A stretch of DNA of 64,000 nt from the NCBI RefSeq assembly GCF_018613755.1, contig NZ_JAGGPP010000033.1, positions 1-64,000 of the forward strand, read 5' to 3'. Source of the DNA: Arthrobacter sp. ISL-72. Lineage in GTDB: Bacteria; Actinomycetota; Actinomycetes; Actinomycetales; Micrococcaceae. A model generated the notes under the pieces. It was given only the letters and a program-made list of their open reading frames with translations, did not search any database and had not been told where the DNA came from. The translations under genes were made by a program, and so were the position numbers. Positions 24,427-33,704 of the stretch are shown here, in pieces. Positions within the stretch are counted from its first letter, which is position 1; each line of letters begins with the position of its first letter.

Positions 24427-25586
24427 GCCACGGCCTTCACGAGGAGCCGGGGCAGTTCGGAGAGGTCACCAAGTGTCAGAACGGCCAGGTCGCCGATGCT
24501 ACGGCGTTCCAGCGCCGCGCCGGCCTGGCAACGGATGGCGAAACACCGCACGCCGGGAGGAACCGCTGCCGCCGCCGTCCGCAGCTCAGCCGGTGTCACC
24601 TCTGCGCCAACCAGGAGGAACACAATCGAGGCGTTGGGCACGGCATCACTGGTGCGCCGAGCCACGTCGGCGGCTGACACGCGGGATTCCTCCCCCACCA
24701 GCCTGGTCATGCCGTCGAGCAGGATCCGGCTGGTTTCCGTCCGGAGCGGTCCGTCCTGCGTGAGGACGCTGACTTCGCGCTGTTCGCGGATGGCCTGTTT
24801 CGCGATGGATGCCGCTGCGGAGATGGCCAGTTCCAGGTCGGCGTCGGCCCCGTACTCGCCGAGGTTCGTGGACAGGGCCATGGCCAGGTGCGAGCGGCGG
24901 GTCTCCTCGAACTGGCGCACCATGAGCTTGCCGCTCCGGGCGGTGGTTTTCCAGTGGATGTGGCGCCGGTCGTCGCCCGAAACGTAGTCGCGGAGCGCGT
25001 GGAAGGACACGTCGGCGCTGGAGAGGTCCTTGGTGGGCAGTCCTTCCAGGTCACGGATCAGGCCGTCGGCGGAACCGGCCAGGGATACGGTCCGGGGGTG
25101 GACGAAGAGGTCCACCGCGTCCGTGAGGATCATCTGGCGGTTCAGCAACCGGAACGGGTCGGCGCGGACGGAGCGGACCGGCCCCACCTTAATCACCGAG
25201 CGGACGGCCGTGGGGATGGTGAAGAGATCCTCATGCACGTCCTGCGGGCCGAGCCTGGGGATGCTGAAGAAGGCCTTGCCGGCACCCACGGGCAGCTCGA
25301 GCGACGCCGGCAGCAGCGCCCGGGCGGAGGTGTTGGACACGGTGATGCTTCCCACGGCCATGTCACCGACTTCCACGCGTGTTTTAGCAAGGTCCATGTC
25401 CACCCCGTACGAGGTGCGGCCCAGGACGAAGAGCACGGCGAGCAGCAGCAGGCCGAGAGCCAGGGCGGCGGCGGCAATGGCTTCCTCCCAGCCCAGGAGG
25501 GCTCCGACCGCCCAGAAACCCAGGCCGCCACCCAGTACCTGCCAGCCGAGTGAGGTGACCACGGCAAAAACTCCACGGGTCAGCAT
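24423..25586 (-). CDS. DUF58 domain-containing membrane protein
   Basis: A 387-residue protein with two N-terminal membrane helices (about 5-50), a beta-rich middle and the DUF58 signature LRDYVSGDDRRHIHWKTTAR (about 201-220) ahead of a von Willebrand A-like C-terminal half (LAMALST...). DUF58 proteins normally work with MoxR AAA ATPases as chaperone-like complexes. Here the ATG at 25584-25586 overlaps the giant gene stop by seven bases, leaving no room for a MoxR gene. The longer frame to 25832 lies wholly in the giant gene and is noise. Confidence 0.87.
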   Translation of the reverse strand: MLTRGVFAVVTSLGWQVLGGGLGFWAVGALLGWEEAIAAAALALGLLLLAVLFVLGRTSYGVDMDLAKTRVEVGDMAVGSITVSNTSARALLPASLELPVGAGKAFFSIPRLGPQDVHEDLFTIPTAVRSVIKVGPVRSVRADPFRLLNRQMILTDAVDLFVHPRTVSLAGSADGLIRDLEGLPTKDLSSADVSFHALRDYVSGDDRRHIHWKTTARSGKLMVRQFEETRRSHLAMALSTNLGEYGADADLELAISAAASIAKQAIREQREVSVLTQDGPLRTETSRILLDGMTRLVGEESRVSAADVARRTSDAVPNASIVFLLVGAEVTPAELRTAAAAVPPGVRCFAIRCQAGAALERRSIGDLAVLTLGDLSELPRLLVKAVA

Positions 25587-28500
25587 GGCGGAACTCCGGA
25601 GTCCACCGGACCGTCGCTGGGGCGGATCCACAGGTTGTTGATCGCCTTGTACCAGACGGTGCTGGTGGTGCCGGTGGACGCTCCGCTGCTGCCGTCGTAG
25701 ATCGTGTACGCGGCGCCGTTGGTCACGCACTGGAGCTGGACCCGCGTACCTTCCTCGACGAACTGGCCGCCGCCGGCGGCACAGTTTGCGCGGGTGTCCG
25801 AGGCCGAGGTGCCGTTGGTGGGCCATTCGCACGTCCCGGGGCTCTTCGAACCGTTCATCACCACCATGTACTTTGCGGGGGCGGTCCGGCCGGAGGCGCT
25901 CACAGCGGTCCGCTGCCCCAGATCGTCGACAGTGGTCACGGTGATGGAGACCGACTGGTCATAACCGTTGCCAACGCTGACCGAACCGCCGCCGGCGCCC
26001 AGGCTTCCGGACTGGCCGTCGGAAGCCTGGTACTCCAGCCCGACGACGGTACGGCCGTTATTGGCCACGGAGCCGACGTCGAAGCGGACGGTGGTGGTCA
26101 CGGTGACCGGGTTGATGCTGGCCGGGAACGGCTTGCCGTAGGGTGCCACCGGGTTGGAGTTGGTGACCGGTCCTTCGAAGGTTTCGCCGTCCATGCTGTT
26201 CACTGCACGCACGCCGATGGTGTAGTTGCCGTTGTTTGGCACGCCGCTTCGCACCACCTTGTCGGCCGCAAGTGCCTGGAAGGCACCGCCGTTGACCTGG
26301 TACTGGTAGGTGGGAGTGGCGCCGTTGCCTGCCGCCGGCTCGAAGGCCAGCTGCACGGCGTTGTCCAAGGGATCCGCGCGCACTGCCGGCACCGCTCCGG
26401 GGGCCCCGAAGGCACGCTTCGGGTTGGACGGCTCGCTGGCTGCGGAACTGCCGGCCTTGTTCCTGGCCACCACCCTGAACGAGTAGTCCGTGGCGGAGTT
26501 GCCTACTGTCATGGGCACGCTCAGCTGGCTGCCGGAGACCGTGCTGCTGGCTACTGCCGCACCGCCCTGTTCCGCGGTGACGGTGTAAGTGTCAATGACG
26601 GCGCCGTTCTCCGGGGCGGCCGCCCAGCTGACAGTCATGATGGACTCCGAACCGCCCGAGGTAGACCGGGCGGCGGTCGGCTTGCCCGGAGCTCCGGGCA
26701 GGCCGGCCGGGATCTCGCTGGCCGAGTAAGCGCTCCAGTCTGACGGATCCGGCGCCTTGTTGGAGGCCTGGACACGGACCTGGTAGGGGGTGCCGTTCTG
26801 GAGTCCGGTCCACTGGAAGGACGTGCCCGTGATGTTGCTGGCCCGGACGTTGCCGCCCGGAGGCGCGGGAGAGATCTCCAGGTTGTAGCTTTCCACCGGT
26901 GAGCCGGGGCTGTTGGGCACCGCCCAGTTCACGGTGAGTGCTTTGTCCGCGAACACCAGCGTGGGCGGCGCGGGCGCATCCGGCTTGGCATCGGGGCGGG
27001 CAGGTGCCGAGGCCGGCGACGCCGGAGAGTCGCCGACTTCGTTCGTGGCCACAACCGTGAAGGTGTACTCAACGTTGTTGGTCAGACCGCTGAGGGTGCA
27101 GGTGGTGGCGGGGCACTGCTGGGAGAAGCCGCTGCTGCCAGCCACCTTGTAGCCGGTGATGGGTGCGCCGTTGTGCGCCGGCGGGGACCAGTTCAGCACC
27201 ACGGTGCGGTCACGGACTTCGCTTACCGTCGGGGTGGCGGGGGCGTCCGGCTTGTCCTTGACGGTCAGCCGGATGCGTCCGTCCACTTCGCGTTCGGCGT
27301 CCTGGGTCTTGTCCTGGACCCGGTACCGCACCACCAGGGTGCCCACGAAGTTGTCCGCCGGTGTGACGGTCACGGCGTCGCCGTCCACCGAGGCCGTGCC
27401 GGTTCCGGTTTCGACGGCGGCGCTGAGGACTTTCAGGGGCGAGTCCGGGAACGGGTTGCTGTCGTTCCCCAGGACGTCGACGCGTTCAGCCTGCCCGGCC
27501 CGTGCGTTGGCCACCACATCGTCGTTGACGCCGGCCAGGGGCCGTTTCGAGGCCACCACCTGGACGTTGACCGTGCTGCCTACGGGAGTGCTGCGGCCGT
27601 CGGTCACCGTGACTCCGACGGGAAGGACGGCACCCTTGGGGGCGCCGCCGTCGGCCGTCGCCTTCAGGGTGCTCCCGTCCAGGGAGACCTTAATCCCGGC
27701 CGGAGTGCCGCCACTGAGTGCGAAGGCGAGCCTGCCCTTGTCCGCCTCGTCCACATCGGTGGCCACCTGGCGGAGGTCCAGGACCGCTTCCTCGCCCACG
27801 GCGGTTTCCAGGCTGCTGCCCGGGAAAACCGGCGGATGGTTGCGGGCGGGGTCGGGCAGCACGCGGATGCTGACAGTGAGCACGGCCAGCCTGCCGTCCG
27901 GATCGTCCACGCCGGCGCCATCGGTGACTTCGAAGGACACCGAGGCAGGGCCCGAGTAGTCGTCGGCTGAGGTGAACACCAGGGTGCTGCCGTCCTTGAC
28001 CAGCGGTGCACCGTTGGAGGCCACCGCTTGGACCTTGGTGTCCTGGGTGATCCGCGGGGTCTTGCCGGCGCGGACCACCACCAGTTCCTGCAGGTTCAGT
28101 GTGAGCTGCTGGCCGCTGATCACTTCCAGCGGGGCGCTGCTCTTCAGGGCCGGGGCCTGGCCCTTGAGCCCGGGGAGCATGATGAAGGCCGTCGAGGACA
28201 GCTTGTCCACGTCGGTGACGGTGTACGGAATCAGCTGCGGATCGTCCGTGAGGGTCACCGAGACTGTTCCGTCGCCGGTGACCCGCGCGGTGGGGGCGGG
28301 CTGGGGGAAGCTGATGGCCAGTTCACTGGCCACGCCGTCGGCGTCCTCGTCGTTCTTGAGGACAGGCACATCCACGGCGGTCTTGCCGAGGGTCTCGGCG
28401 AAGGTCACGCGGTCGTCGCGGGCAATGGGCGGCAGTTGGGGCGCGTCGCTGCTGACCTCCACTTTGAGGGTGCCGACGGCGGTGCCTCCTCTGCCGTCCG

Positions 28501-31500
28501 TCACGCCGTAGTAGACAATCACCGTCCCGGCGGCCGCCGGTGCGGTGAGCTGGACACGGCCGTCCTTAACTTCGGCGGCGAGTTCCGGCGCGGCTTCCAG
28601 GCCTCCGCCGGCGAGGCTGACGATGTCGCCGTCGGGGTCGGCGTCGTTGGACAGCACGTCGACGGCGAGGTGGCGGCCGGGCAGCACGGTGATGGTGTCC
28701 TCGACGGCGACCGGGTTCTGGTTGGCGCCCGGCGCAGGAGCGATGCCCACCACCACCGTGGCCGTGGAGCGGGCTCCGAAACGGTCCTCAACAACGTATG
28801 AGAACAGGTCCTGGCCGGAGGCGTTCCGGGAAGCCGTGTACTCGATGTAGGTGGCACCCACCGTGGCTGTGCCCTTGCCCGGGGCCTGCTCAAGGCCGAT
28901 CAGGGTCACCGAGTCCCCGTCGGGGTCGATGCCGTCGAGGGGGATGCTGACGCGGGAGGTCTTGCCAGCGATGACGCGGGCCGTGACTTTCTGCGGCAGC
29001 GGACGCGAATTCTGCTCGGCGCCGCCGCCGCGGATGTGGATGGTGACCTGGGCGGAGTCTTCCTGCCCGTCCGGGCCCGTCACCGCGTAGATGGCGTGGA
29101 CCGTCATGGGGGTGGGTCCGGCCTTGAAGCGCAACACGTCGCCGGACACTGCCAGCAGTCCCTGTGCAGGGTCAACGCCTTGGATCAGGACGGGGTTGAG
29201 GCGGATTTTGGCGCCGTTCGGGTGGCTGTCGTTGGCCAGGACGTTGATGGTGGCAACGTCGTTGGCGCGCACCGTGACCTCGTCCGGCGCGGCCACCGGA
29301 GGGAGCAGCTTGCTCGGGGCAGGCACGGGCACCACAGTCACTTCGCCGGTGGCACTGGCGACGCCGTTGGACGCCGTATAGGTGAAGCTGGTGGGCGCCG
29401 TGAGGCCGCGGACGTCCGAGATGCGCAGGATGTGGTGGTCCAGCACGGCCACGCTGATCGCGGAGTTCTTCGGCTGGCTGACGGACTGCACCACCAGGAC
29501 GCCGCCGGCTGGATCGGAGTCATTGGCCAGGGCGTCCACGAGCACCTCTCCGCCCACCGGCAGCAAGGCGAGGTCCGCCACTGCAACCGGCGGTTCCGCG
29601 TTTCCGCCGGCAGGGCTGATTTCGATGCGGACCAGCCCGGCGGAACTCTCCGGTCCGTTGGTGACCAGATACGTCAGGTAGTACGTGCCGGGGTTGGCGG
29701 CCCGGAAGCGGAACGTACCGGACTGGTAGTCGGGGGTGACCATCAGGTCCGCCGGACTGTCCACCCTGGTGAGGCGCAGGCCCTCGCCGGTGGGGTCCAC
29801 GTCGTTGGCCAGCGGGGACACCACCAGGTCCTGGCCGGCGATGCCGGCGGCGTGGTCGGCGTTGGCCTTGGGCGGGAGGCTGCCCTTGGCGCGGACGTCA
29901 ACGATCACCTTGCCCTCTGTTTGGAGCTGGCCGTCGGAGACCACCAGCAGGACTTCCTTCCGGCCCAGGCTGGTGCCCACGTCCTGGAAGGTGAGCTGGC
30001 CGTCCGGGCTGATCCGGACCTGGTCCCCTTCGCTTGAGGTGCTGGCCCCCGTCAGGAGGAGGTCGTCGCCGTCGGGGTCAATCCAGTCCGGGAGCACATT
30101 CTGGGTGATGCTCTTGCCCTGTTCCAGGAGGATGCTGGGGACGCGTTTCTGGGTCGGCGCCTCGTTGGTGGCGCGGTCCTTGACGGTGAGGGTGACCCTG
30201 GCTGTGGCTGTTCCGCCGCGCCCGTCGTTGGCCTGGTACTGGAACGACGCCGATCCGCTGGCATCCGCCGGGACGGTCACCTGCATGCCCGTTCCGTTGT
30301 AGACGTTCTGCAGGGTTCCGACGGCGGGAGGTTCGCCCTGCAGGCGCGCGGTGAGGACGTCGCCGTCGGGGTCCGAGTCGTTGAACAGCAGCGGGAGGAG
30401 GGTGGTGCGGCCGGGCCGGACGCCGAACTGGTCATCCACTGCGGCCGGCGGCCGGTTTTCCTTGGTGCGGTCCGGCAGTGTGTTCACCGGGTTGTTGTCG
30501 GCCGCGTCTTCGTCCTGGTCATCGGACTTGTCCGGCGGCGGGATGACGTCATCCCAGTTGGAAACCAGGCGCATGTCTTCGGTGACCAGCCAGACGTCGC
30601 CGGAGTTGACGTCGTTGAGGACCACCACGTTGCGGTTGACGCGGAACACGAAGTCGGCGCGGTTGCCGGTAGACGGGATGTCCTGGCGTGCATTGTCGCC
30701 GGGGTTGTCGCAGTCGCGGAGGTATTTCTGCGAGCCTGCCCAGGCTGCGTACAGGCAGGGGCCCAGGCGGACGGGGGCAGCCGGGTTTCCCGCTGCGCCG
30801 AGGTCCGTGACGGTTGCCGCGGAGCCGTCCAGCGGCTGCTTGACCAGTGCTGTGGAGGTGGCAACGGCAACGAAGGAGGCATCGGGACCGCTCTGCTGCA
30901 GCCGGGCGCCGGCAGGGTCCGGCAGGGCCACCTTTTTTCCGTTCGGCAGGAACAGGGAGCCGGTGGTGGGGTCGAGGACCACCGGTTCGTCCCCAACGGC
31001 GGCGATCTGGGCGTTCTCGATGTTGCGGAGGGCCTCGTACGGCCGGGATTCCCGGGAGGCCACGGTGCCGGCGGCGTCCAGCTTCAGCGTCGTCATTTGG
31101 CCGGCGGCCGGGTTGGCCGCGTAGACCACGTCGTCCGCTCCGACGGTGGCCACCACGCCGCCGGCGTCCGTGATGGCCGGCTCTGCGGAGGCGGCGTCGA
31201 AGGAGCCCAGCCCGCTGGTGGTGGTCACCCACAGAGCGCCCTTGTCCCGGCTGGCCAGGGCGATCGACTTCTGGCCGAAGCTCACGGCCACCGGGGAAGG
31301 TAGGGACTGCGCCTGGCCCAACGTGACGTCGGTGACGCTGACGGGGCTGAGGGAGGACTTGCTCCGGTCGGAAAGGAAAACGGTGCCGGTGTTCTGCAGG
31401 ACGTCGAAATCAGGGCTGGCAGCGAGGAGGCCGCCGTCGAGGAGCTTGGACTGGTAGTTGAGGTGCCCCACCAGGTTCTTGCTGGCGTTGGTGACCCAGA

Positions 31501-31642
31501 CTCCGCCGTCGTTCAGGTCCACCTGGGTGACCTTGAATCCCGGGTAGACAATGGCCGCCACGGCGACCAAAGCCAAAGTTGAAAAAGTGGTTGCCGAGGC
31601 CAGCACGCGCCTCTTTTGTTCCACCCATGAACGAACGCCCAT
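25580..31642 (-). CDS. Giant secreted/anchored Ig-like and fibronectin type III protein
   Basis: A 2020-residue surface protein. A single N-terminal membrane anchor (about 17-37) leads to a 330-residue region with propeller-like repeats (TVFLSDRSK, GALWVTTTSG, DVWLVTEDM). Next come about nine Ig/cadherin-like domains of roughly 90-100 residues, each marked by a DPDGD or similar calcium-type motif (NDSDPDGDVL, DWIDPDGDDL, NDADPDGDIV). From about 1490 there are four or more Fn3 domains (VVLNWSPPAHNGAPITGYK, LTVNWAVPNSPGSPVES). A Cys-containing module closes the C-terminus (LQCVTNG...DSGVPPC). Start ATG at 31640-31642 follows GGGGGAGC. It heads a DUF58-transglutaminase-kinase transcript and is probably a wall-spanning scaffold or adhesin. 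Confidence 0.85.
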   Translation of the reverse strand: MGVRSWVEQKRRVLASATTFSTLALVAVAAIVYPGFKVTQVDLNDGGVWVTNASKNLVGHLNYQSKLLDGGLLAASPDFDVLQNTGTVFLSDRSKSSLSPVSVTDVTLGQAQSLPSPVAVSFGQKSIALASRDKGALWVTTTSGLGSFDAASAEPAITDAGGVVATVGADDVVYAANPAAGQMTTLKLDAAGTVASRESRPYEALRNIENAQIAAVGDEPVVLDPTTGSLFLPNGKKVALPDPAGARLQQSGPDASFVAVATSTALVKQPLDGSAATVTDLGAAGNPAAPVRLGPCLYAAWAGSQKYLRDCDNPGDNARQDIPSTGNRADFVFRVNRNVVVLNDVNSGDVWLVTEDMRLVSNWDDVIPPPDKSDDQDEDAADNNPVNTLPDRTKENRPPAAVDDQFGVRPGRTTLLPLLFNDSDPDGDVLTARLQGEPPAVGTLQNVYNGTGMQVTVPADASGSASFQYQANDGRGGTATARVTLTVKDRATNEAPTQKRVPSILLEQGKSITQNVLPDWIDPDGDDLLLTGASTSSEGDQVRISPDGQLTFQDVGTSLGRKEVLLVVSDGQLQTEGKVIVDVRAKGSLPPKANADHAAGIAGQDLVVSPLANDVDPTGEGLRLTRVDSPADLMVTPDYQSGTFRFRAANPGTYYLTYLVTNGPESSAGLVRIEISPAGGNAEPPVAVADLALLPVGGEVLVDALANDSDPAGGVLVVQSVSQPKNSAISVAVLDHHILRISDVRGLTAPTSFTYTASNGVASATGEVTVVPVPAPSKLLPPVAAPDEVTVRANDVATINVLANDSHPNGAKIRLNPVLIQGVDPAQGLLAVSGDVLRFKAGPTPMTVHAIYAVTGPDGQEDSAQVTIHIRGGGAEQNSRPLPQKVTARVIAGKTSRVSIPLDGIDPDGDSVTLIGLEQAPGKGTATVGATYIEYTASRNASGQDLFSYVVEDRFGARSTATVVVGIAPAPGANQNPVAVEDTITVLPGRHLAVDVLSNDADPDGDIVSLAGGGLEAAPELAAEVKDGRVQLTAPAAAGTVIVYYGVTDGRGGTAVGTLKVEVSSDAPQLPPIARDDRVTFAETLGKTAVDVPVLKNDEDADGVASELAISFPQPAPTARVTGDGTVSVTLTDDPQLIPYTVTDVDKLSSTAFIMLPGLKGQAPALKSSAPLEVISGQQLTLNLQELVVVRAGKTPRITQDTKVQAVASNGAPLVKDGSTLVFTSADDYSGPASVSFEVTDGAGVDDPDGRLAVLTVSIRVLPDPARNHPPVFPGSSLETAVGEEAVLDLRQVATDVDEADKGRLAFALSGGTPAGIKVSLDGSTLKATADGGAPKGAVLPVGVTVTDGRSTPVGSTVNVQVVASKRPLAGVNDDVVANARAGQAERVDVLGNDSNPFPDSPLKVLSAAVETGTGTASVDGDAVTVTPADNFVGTLVVRYRVQDKTQDAEREVDGRIRLTVKDKPDAPATPTVSEVRDRTVVLNWSPPAHNGAPITGYKVAGSSGFSQQCPATTCTLSGLTNNVEYTFTVVATNEVGDSPASPASAPARPDAKPDAPAPPTLVFADKALTVNWAVPNSPGSPVESYNLEISPAPPGGNVRASNITGTSFQWTGLQNGTPYQVRVQASNKAPDPSDWSAYSASEIPAGLPGAPGKPTAARSTSGGSESIMTVSWAAAPENGAVIDTYTVTAEQGGAAVASSTVSGSQLSVPMTVGNSATDYSFRVVARNKAGSSAASEPSNPKRAFGAPGAVPAVRADPLDNAVQLAFEPAAGNGATPTYQYQVNGGAFQALAADKVVRSGVPNNGNYTIGVRAVNSMDGETFEGPVTNSNPVAPYGKPFPASINPVTVTTTVRFDVGSVANNGRTVVGLEYQASDGQSGSLGAGGGSVSVGNGYDQSVSITVTTVDDLGQRTAVSASGRTAPAKYMVVMNGSKSPGTCEWPTNGTSASDTRANCAAGGGQFVEEGTRVQLQCVTNGAAYTIYDGSSGASTGTTSTVWYKAINNLWIRPSDGPVDSGVPPC

Positions 31643-31695
31643 AGCTCCCCCATTCCATAGGTACGTGAATCCTATAGGAGGGATGGCTTGATGCC

Positions 31696-32631
31696 CTATT
31701 TGAGCTTGTCGGGGAGGTGCCTATCCCGGAGGGGACCGGGTACGGTGCCGCCGGATTCTCCGGGACCGGGTGCCGCCCCGCCGGATTCTCCGGCACCGAA
31801 GCTGCCCAGCAGGGTCAGGGAATCGGCCGACGGCGAACCCGCCTTCGCGGAAAACACCCGGAGCACCTGGTCCGGGTCCTCAGGCAGCACCAGGTTTTCA
31901 AAGTTCAGTTCCAGTTCCCCAACCACGGGATGGTGCAGCCGGACACTGCCGGCGGACGGGGTGGCCACACGGTGCCCGGCCCACCACTGGCGGAAATGTT
32001 CGCTGTGCACGGCGAGCTCGCCCACCAGCTGGTTGGCTTCGGCGTCGTTGGGATGCCGGCCGACGTCCACGCGGAGGGCGCCCACAGCTTCGGCTGCCAC
32101 GGTCTTCCAGTCGCTGAACAGTTCGCGGGCGCGCGGCTCGAGCATGAGCCAGCGTGTGAGGTTGCGTTCCCCGGCCGGCATGGCAGGGAAGTCGGCAAAC
32201 AGCAGGAAGGCGAGCCGGTTGCCGGCCAGCACGTCACTCCGGCGGCCCAGGACCAGGGCGGGAACGTCCCCCACCGCGTGCAGGAGTTGCCGCAGCGCCG
32301 GACGCACGCCCTGGGCAGGAAGCGGTGGGCGCCGGGATTCGGCACAGTTCTCCAGGAGGTCCATCATGTGCGCCTGCTCGCTGGAATCAAGGCGCAGTGC
32401 ACGTGCCACGGATTCGAGCACAGAGCGGGACGGGTGGATGTTGCGGCCCTGCTCCAGCCGCGTGTAATAGTCAGTACTCACGTCCGCCAGCCGCGCAATT
32501 TCCTCGCGGCGCAGTCCGGGAACGCGACGCGCGCCTGCGGTTCCCGGCAGCCCGGCGTCCTCCGGCTTCAGCCGGGACCGCATGGCCTTCAGGAATTTTC
32601 CAAACTCGGCACTTTGACCCATGCCTTCCAT
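31696..32631 (-). CDS. HTH transcriptional regulator, MmyB-like ligand-binding domain
   Basis: A 311-residue regulator. The N-terminal XRE helix-turn-helix (about 38-90) reads PGLRREEIARLADVSTDYYTRLEQGR, and the MmyB-like domain (about 110-275) contains RNLTRWLMLEPRARELF and HSEHFRQWWAGHRV. MmyB-type pockets are thought to bind lipophilic ligands. The last 35 residues are a Gly/Pro-rich repeat (GESGG twice). It is divergent from the aldo/keto reductase genes; a 17-bp palindrome and a related half-site lie between. This regulator usually controls a neighbouring oxidoreductase. Start could be the ATG at 32620-32622 instead. Confidence 0.85.
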   Translation of the reverse strand: MEGMGQSAEFGKFLKAMRSRLKPEDAGLPGTAGARRVPGLRREEIARLADVSTDYYTRLEQGRNIHPSRSVLESVARALRLDSSEQAHMMDLLENCAESRRPPLPAQGVRPALRQLLHAVGDVPALVLGRRSDVLAGNRLAFLLFADFPAMPAGERNLTRWLMLEPRARELFSDWKTVAAEAVGALRVDVGRHPNDAEANQLVGELAVHSEHFRQWWAGHRVATPSAGSVRLHHPVVGELELNFENLVLPEDPDQVLRVFSAKAGSPSADSLTLLGSFGAGESGGAAPGPGESGGTVPGPLRDRHLPDKLK

Positions 32632-32667
32632 TGTGCACGGCTGTGAAGCACCCTTTCTACAACGAAA

Positions 32668-32711
32668 GTAGGACTGCCAGTCCTAGGAAAAACAGGAACA
32701 GGCACTCCTAC
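32668..32711. promoter_or_regulatory. Palindrome plus half-site, putative MmyB-regulator operator
   Basis: TAGGACTG-C-CAGTCCTA is a perfect 17-bp dyad (32669-32685). A related half-site, GTAGGAGTGCC, lies on the minus strand at 32701-32711 and matches GTAGGACTGCC (32668-32678) at 10 of 11 bases. Both are in the divergent region between the HTH gene and the first aldo/keto reductase. Confidence 0.6.
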
Positions 32712-32828
32712 TGACAGGGCACCACAAAATGCATAGGCTCAAACCATAGCCAGCACGAAAGCGGTTTCCCGCGAGCCGCCCCGGGTCCTGGCACCGGCAT
32801 ACCAGCCCTACTCCCGGAGGAATCAACC

Positions 32829-33674
32829 ATGTCCCAGACGCATGAAACCACCATCCCGCAGCTGACCCTCAACAACGGCGTCCAGATCCCGCAGCTCGGT
32901 TTCGGGGTGTTCCAGGTGCCGCCGGAAGAAACCCAGCGCATCGTTGAGGACGCGCTCGAGGCAGGCTACCGCCACATCGACACCGCCGCCGCCTACCGCA
33001 ATGAGGGCGGAGTCGGCGCCGCCATCGCCGCCTCGGGCATTCCACGCGAGGAACTCTTTATCACCACCAAGCTGCGCAACGGCGAACAGGGCAAGGCGAA
33101 CGAGGCCTTCCAGAACAGCCGGCGGGCACTCGGCGTCGAGTTCGTGGACCTGTACCTGATCCACTGGCCGGTGCCGTCGCAGGGGCTCTATGCCGAAGCG
33201 TGGAAAGGGATGGAAAAGCTCTACGCCAACAGCCAGATCCGCGCCATCGGCGTCTCCAACTTCCTCCCGGAGCACCTGGACACCCTGCTCCCGGGCGCGG
33301 AGGTAGTCCCGGCCGTGAACCAGTTCGAAATCCACCCCACGTTCCAGCAGCAGGAACTGGCGGCCAAATGCCGGGAACTCGGCATCGCGGTGGAGGCCTA
33401 CAGCCCGTTGGGACAGGGCGCCGACCTGAACGCGGCCGCCGTGAAGGAACTGGCGGGCAAATACGGCGCGACTCCGGCCCAGATCGTGCTGGCCTGGCAC
33501 CTTGCGCAGGGCAACATCGTTATCCCCAAATCAGCGGACTCCCAGCGGATGCGGGAGAACCTGGGCGCCGTCGCCCTCAGCCTGACGCCCGCCGAACTCG
33601 CCGAAATCACGGCTCTGGAGTCCGGCGCCCGCGGAGGCGCCGATCCCGCCGTCGCCGCCTTCAGCCAGCTCTAA
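32829..33674 (+). CDS. Aldo/keto reductase, AKR5-like (first of three)
   Basis: A 281-residue NADPH-dependent aldo/keto reductase. The catalytic tetrad is complete: Asp in HIDTAAAYRNE (about 50), Tyr in the same motif (about 55), Lys in TTKLRN and His in LYLIHWPVP. The cofactor motif IPKSADSQRMRENL is near the C-terminus. The group reduces small aldehydes, 2,5-diketogluconate or methylglyoxal. The ATG is preceded by CGGAGGAAT. It starts a three-gene reductase run divergent from the MmyB-type regulator, so it is the likely regulatory target. Confidence 0.9.
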   Translation: MSQTHETTIPQLTLNNGVQIPQLGFGVFQVPPEETQRIVEDALEAGYRHIDTAAAYRNEGGVGAAIAASGIPREELFITTKLRNGEQGKANEAFQNSRRALGVEFVDLYLIHWPVPSQGLYAEAWKGMEKLYANSQIRAIGVSNFLPEHLDTLLPGAEVVPAVNQFEIHPTFQQQELAAKCRELGIAVEAYSPLGQGADLNAAAVKELAGKYGATPAQIVLAWHLAQGNIVIPKSADSQRMRENLGAVALSLTPAELAEITALESGARGGADPAVAAFSQL

Positions 33675-33704
33675 GCCGCTCCAACAAAGTTAGGATCCCG
33701 CAGC

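Noticed and set aside
25587..25832. Upstream extension of the DUF58 gene
   Set aside because: The residues are Arg/Gln/His-rich noise inside the giant gene; the ATG at 25584-25586 starts a normal membrane helix.
28600..30600. Repeats inside the giant gene as mobile or DNA-level repeats
   Set aside because: The repetition comes from protein domains of the same fold with diverged DNA, not from exact DNA repeats.
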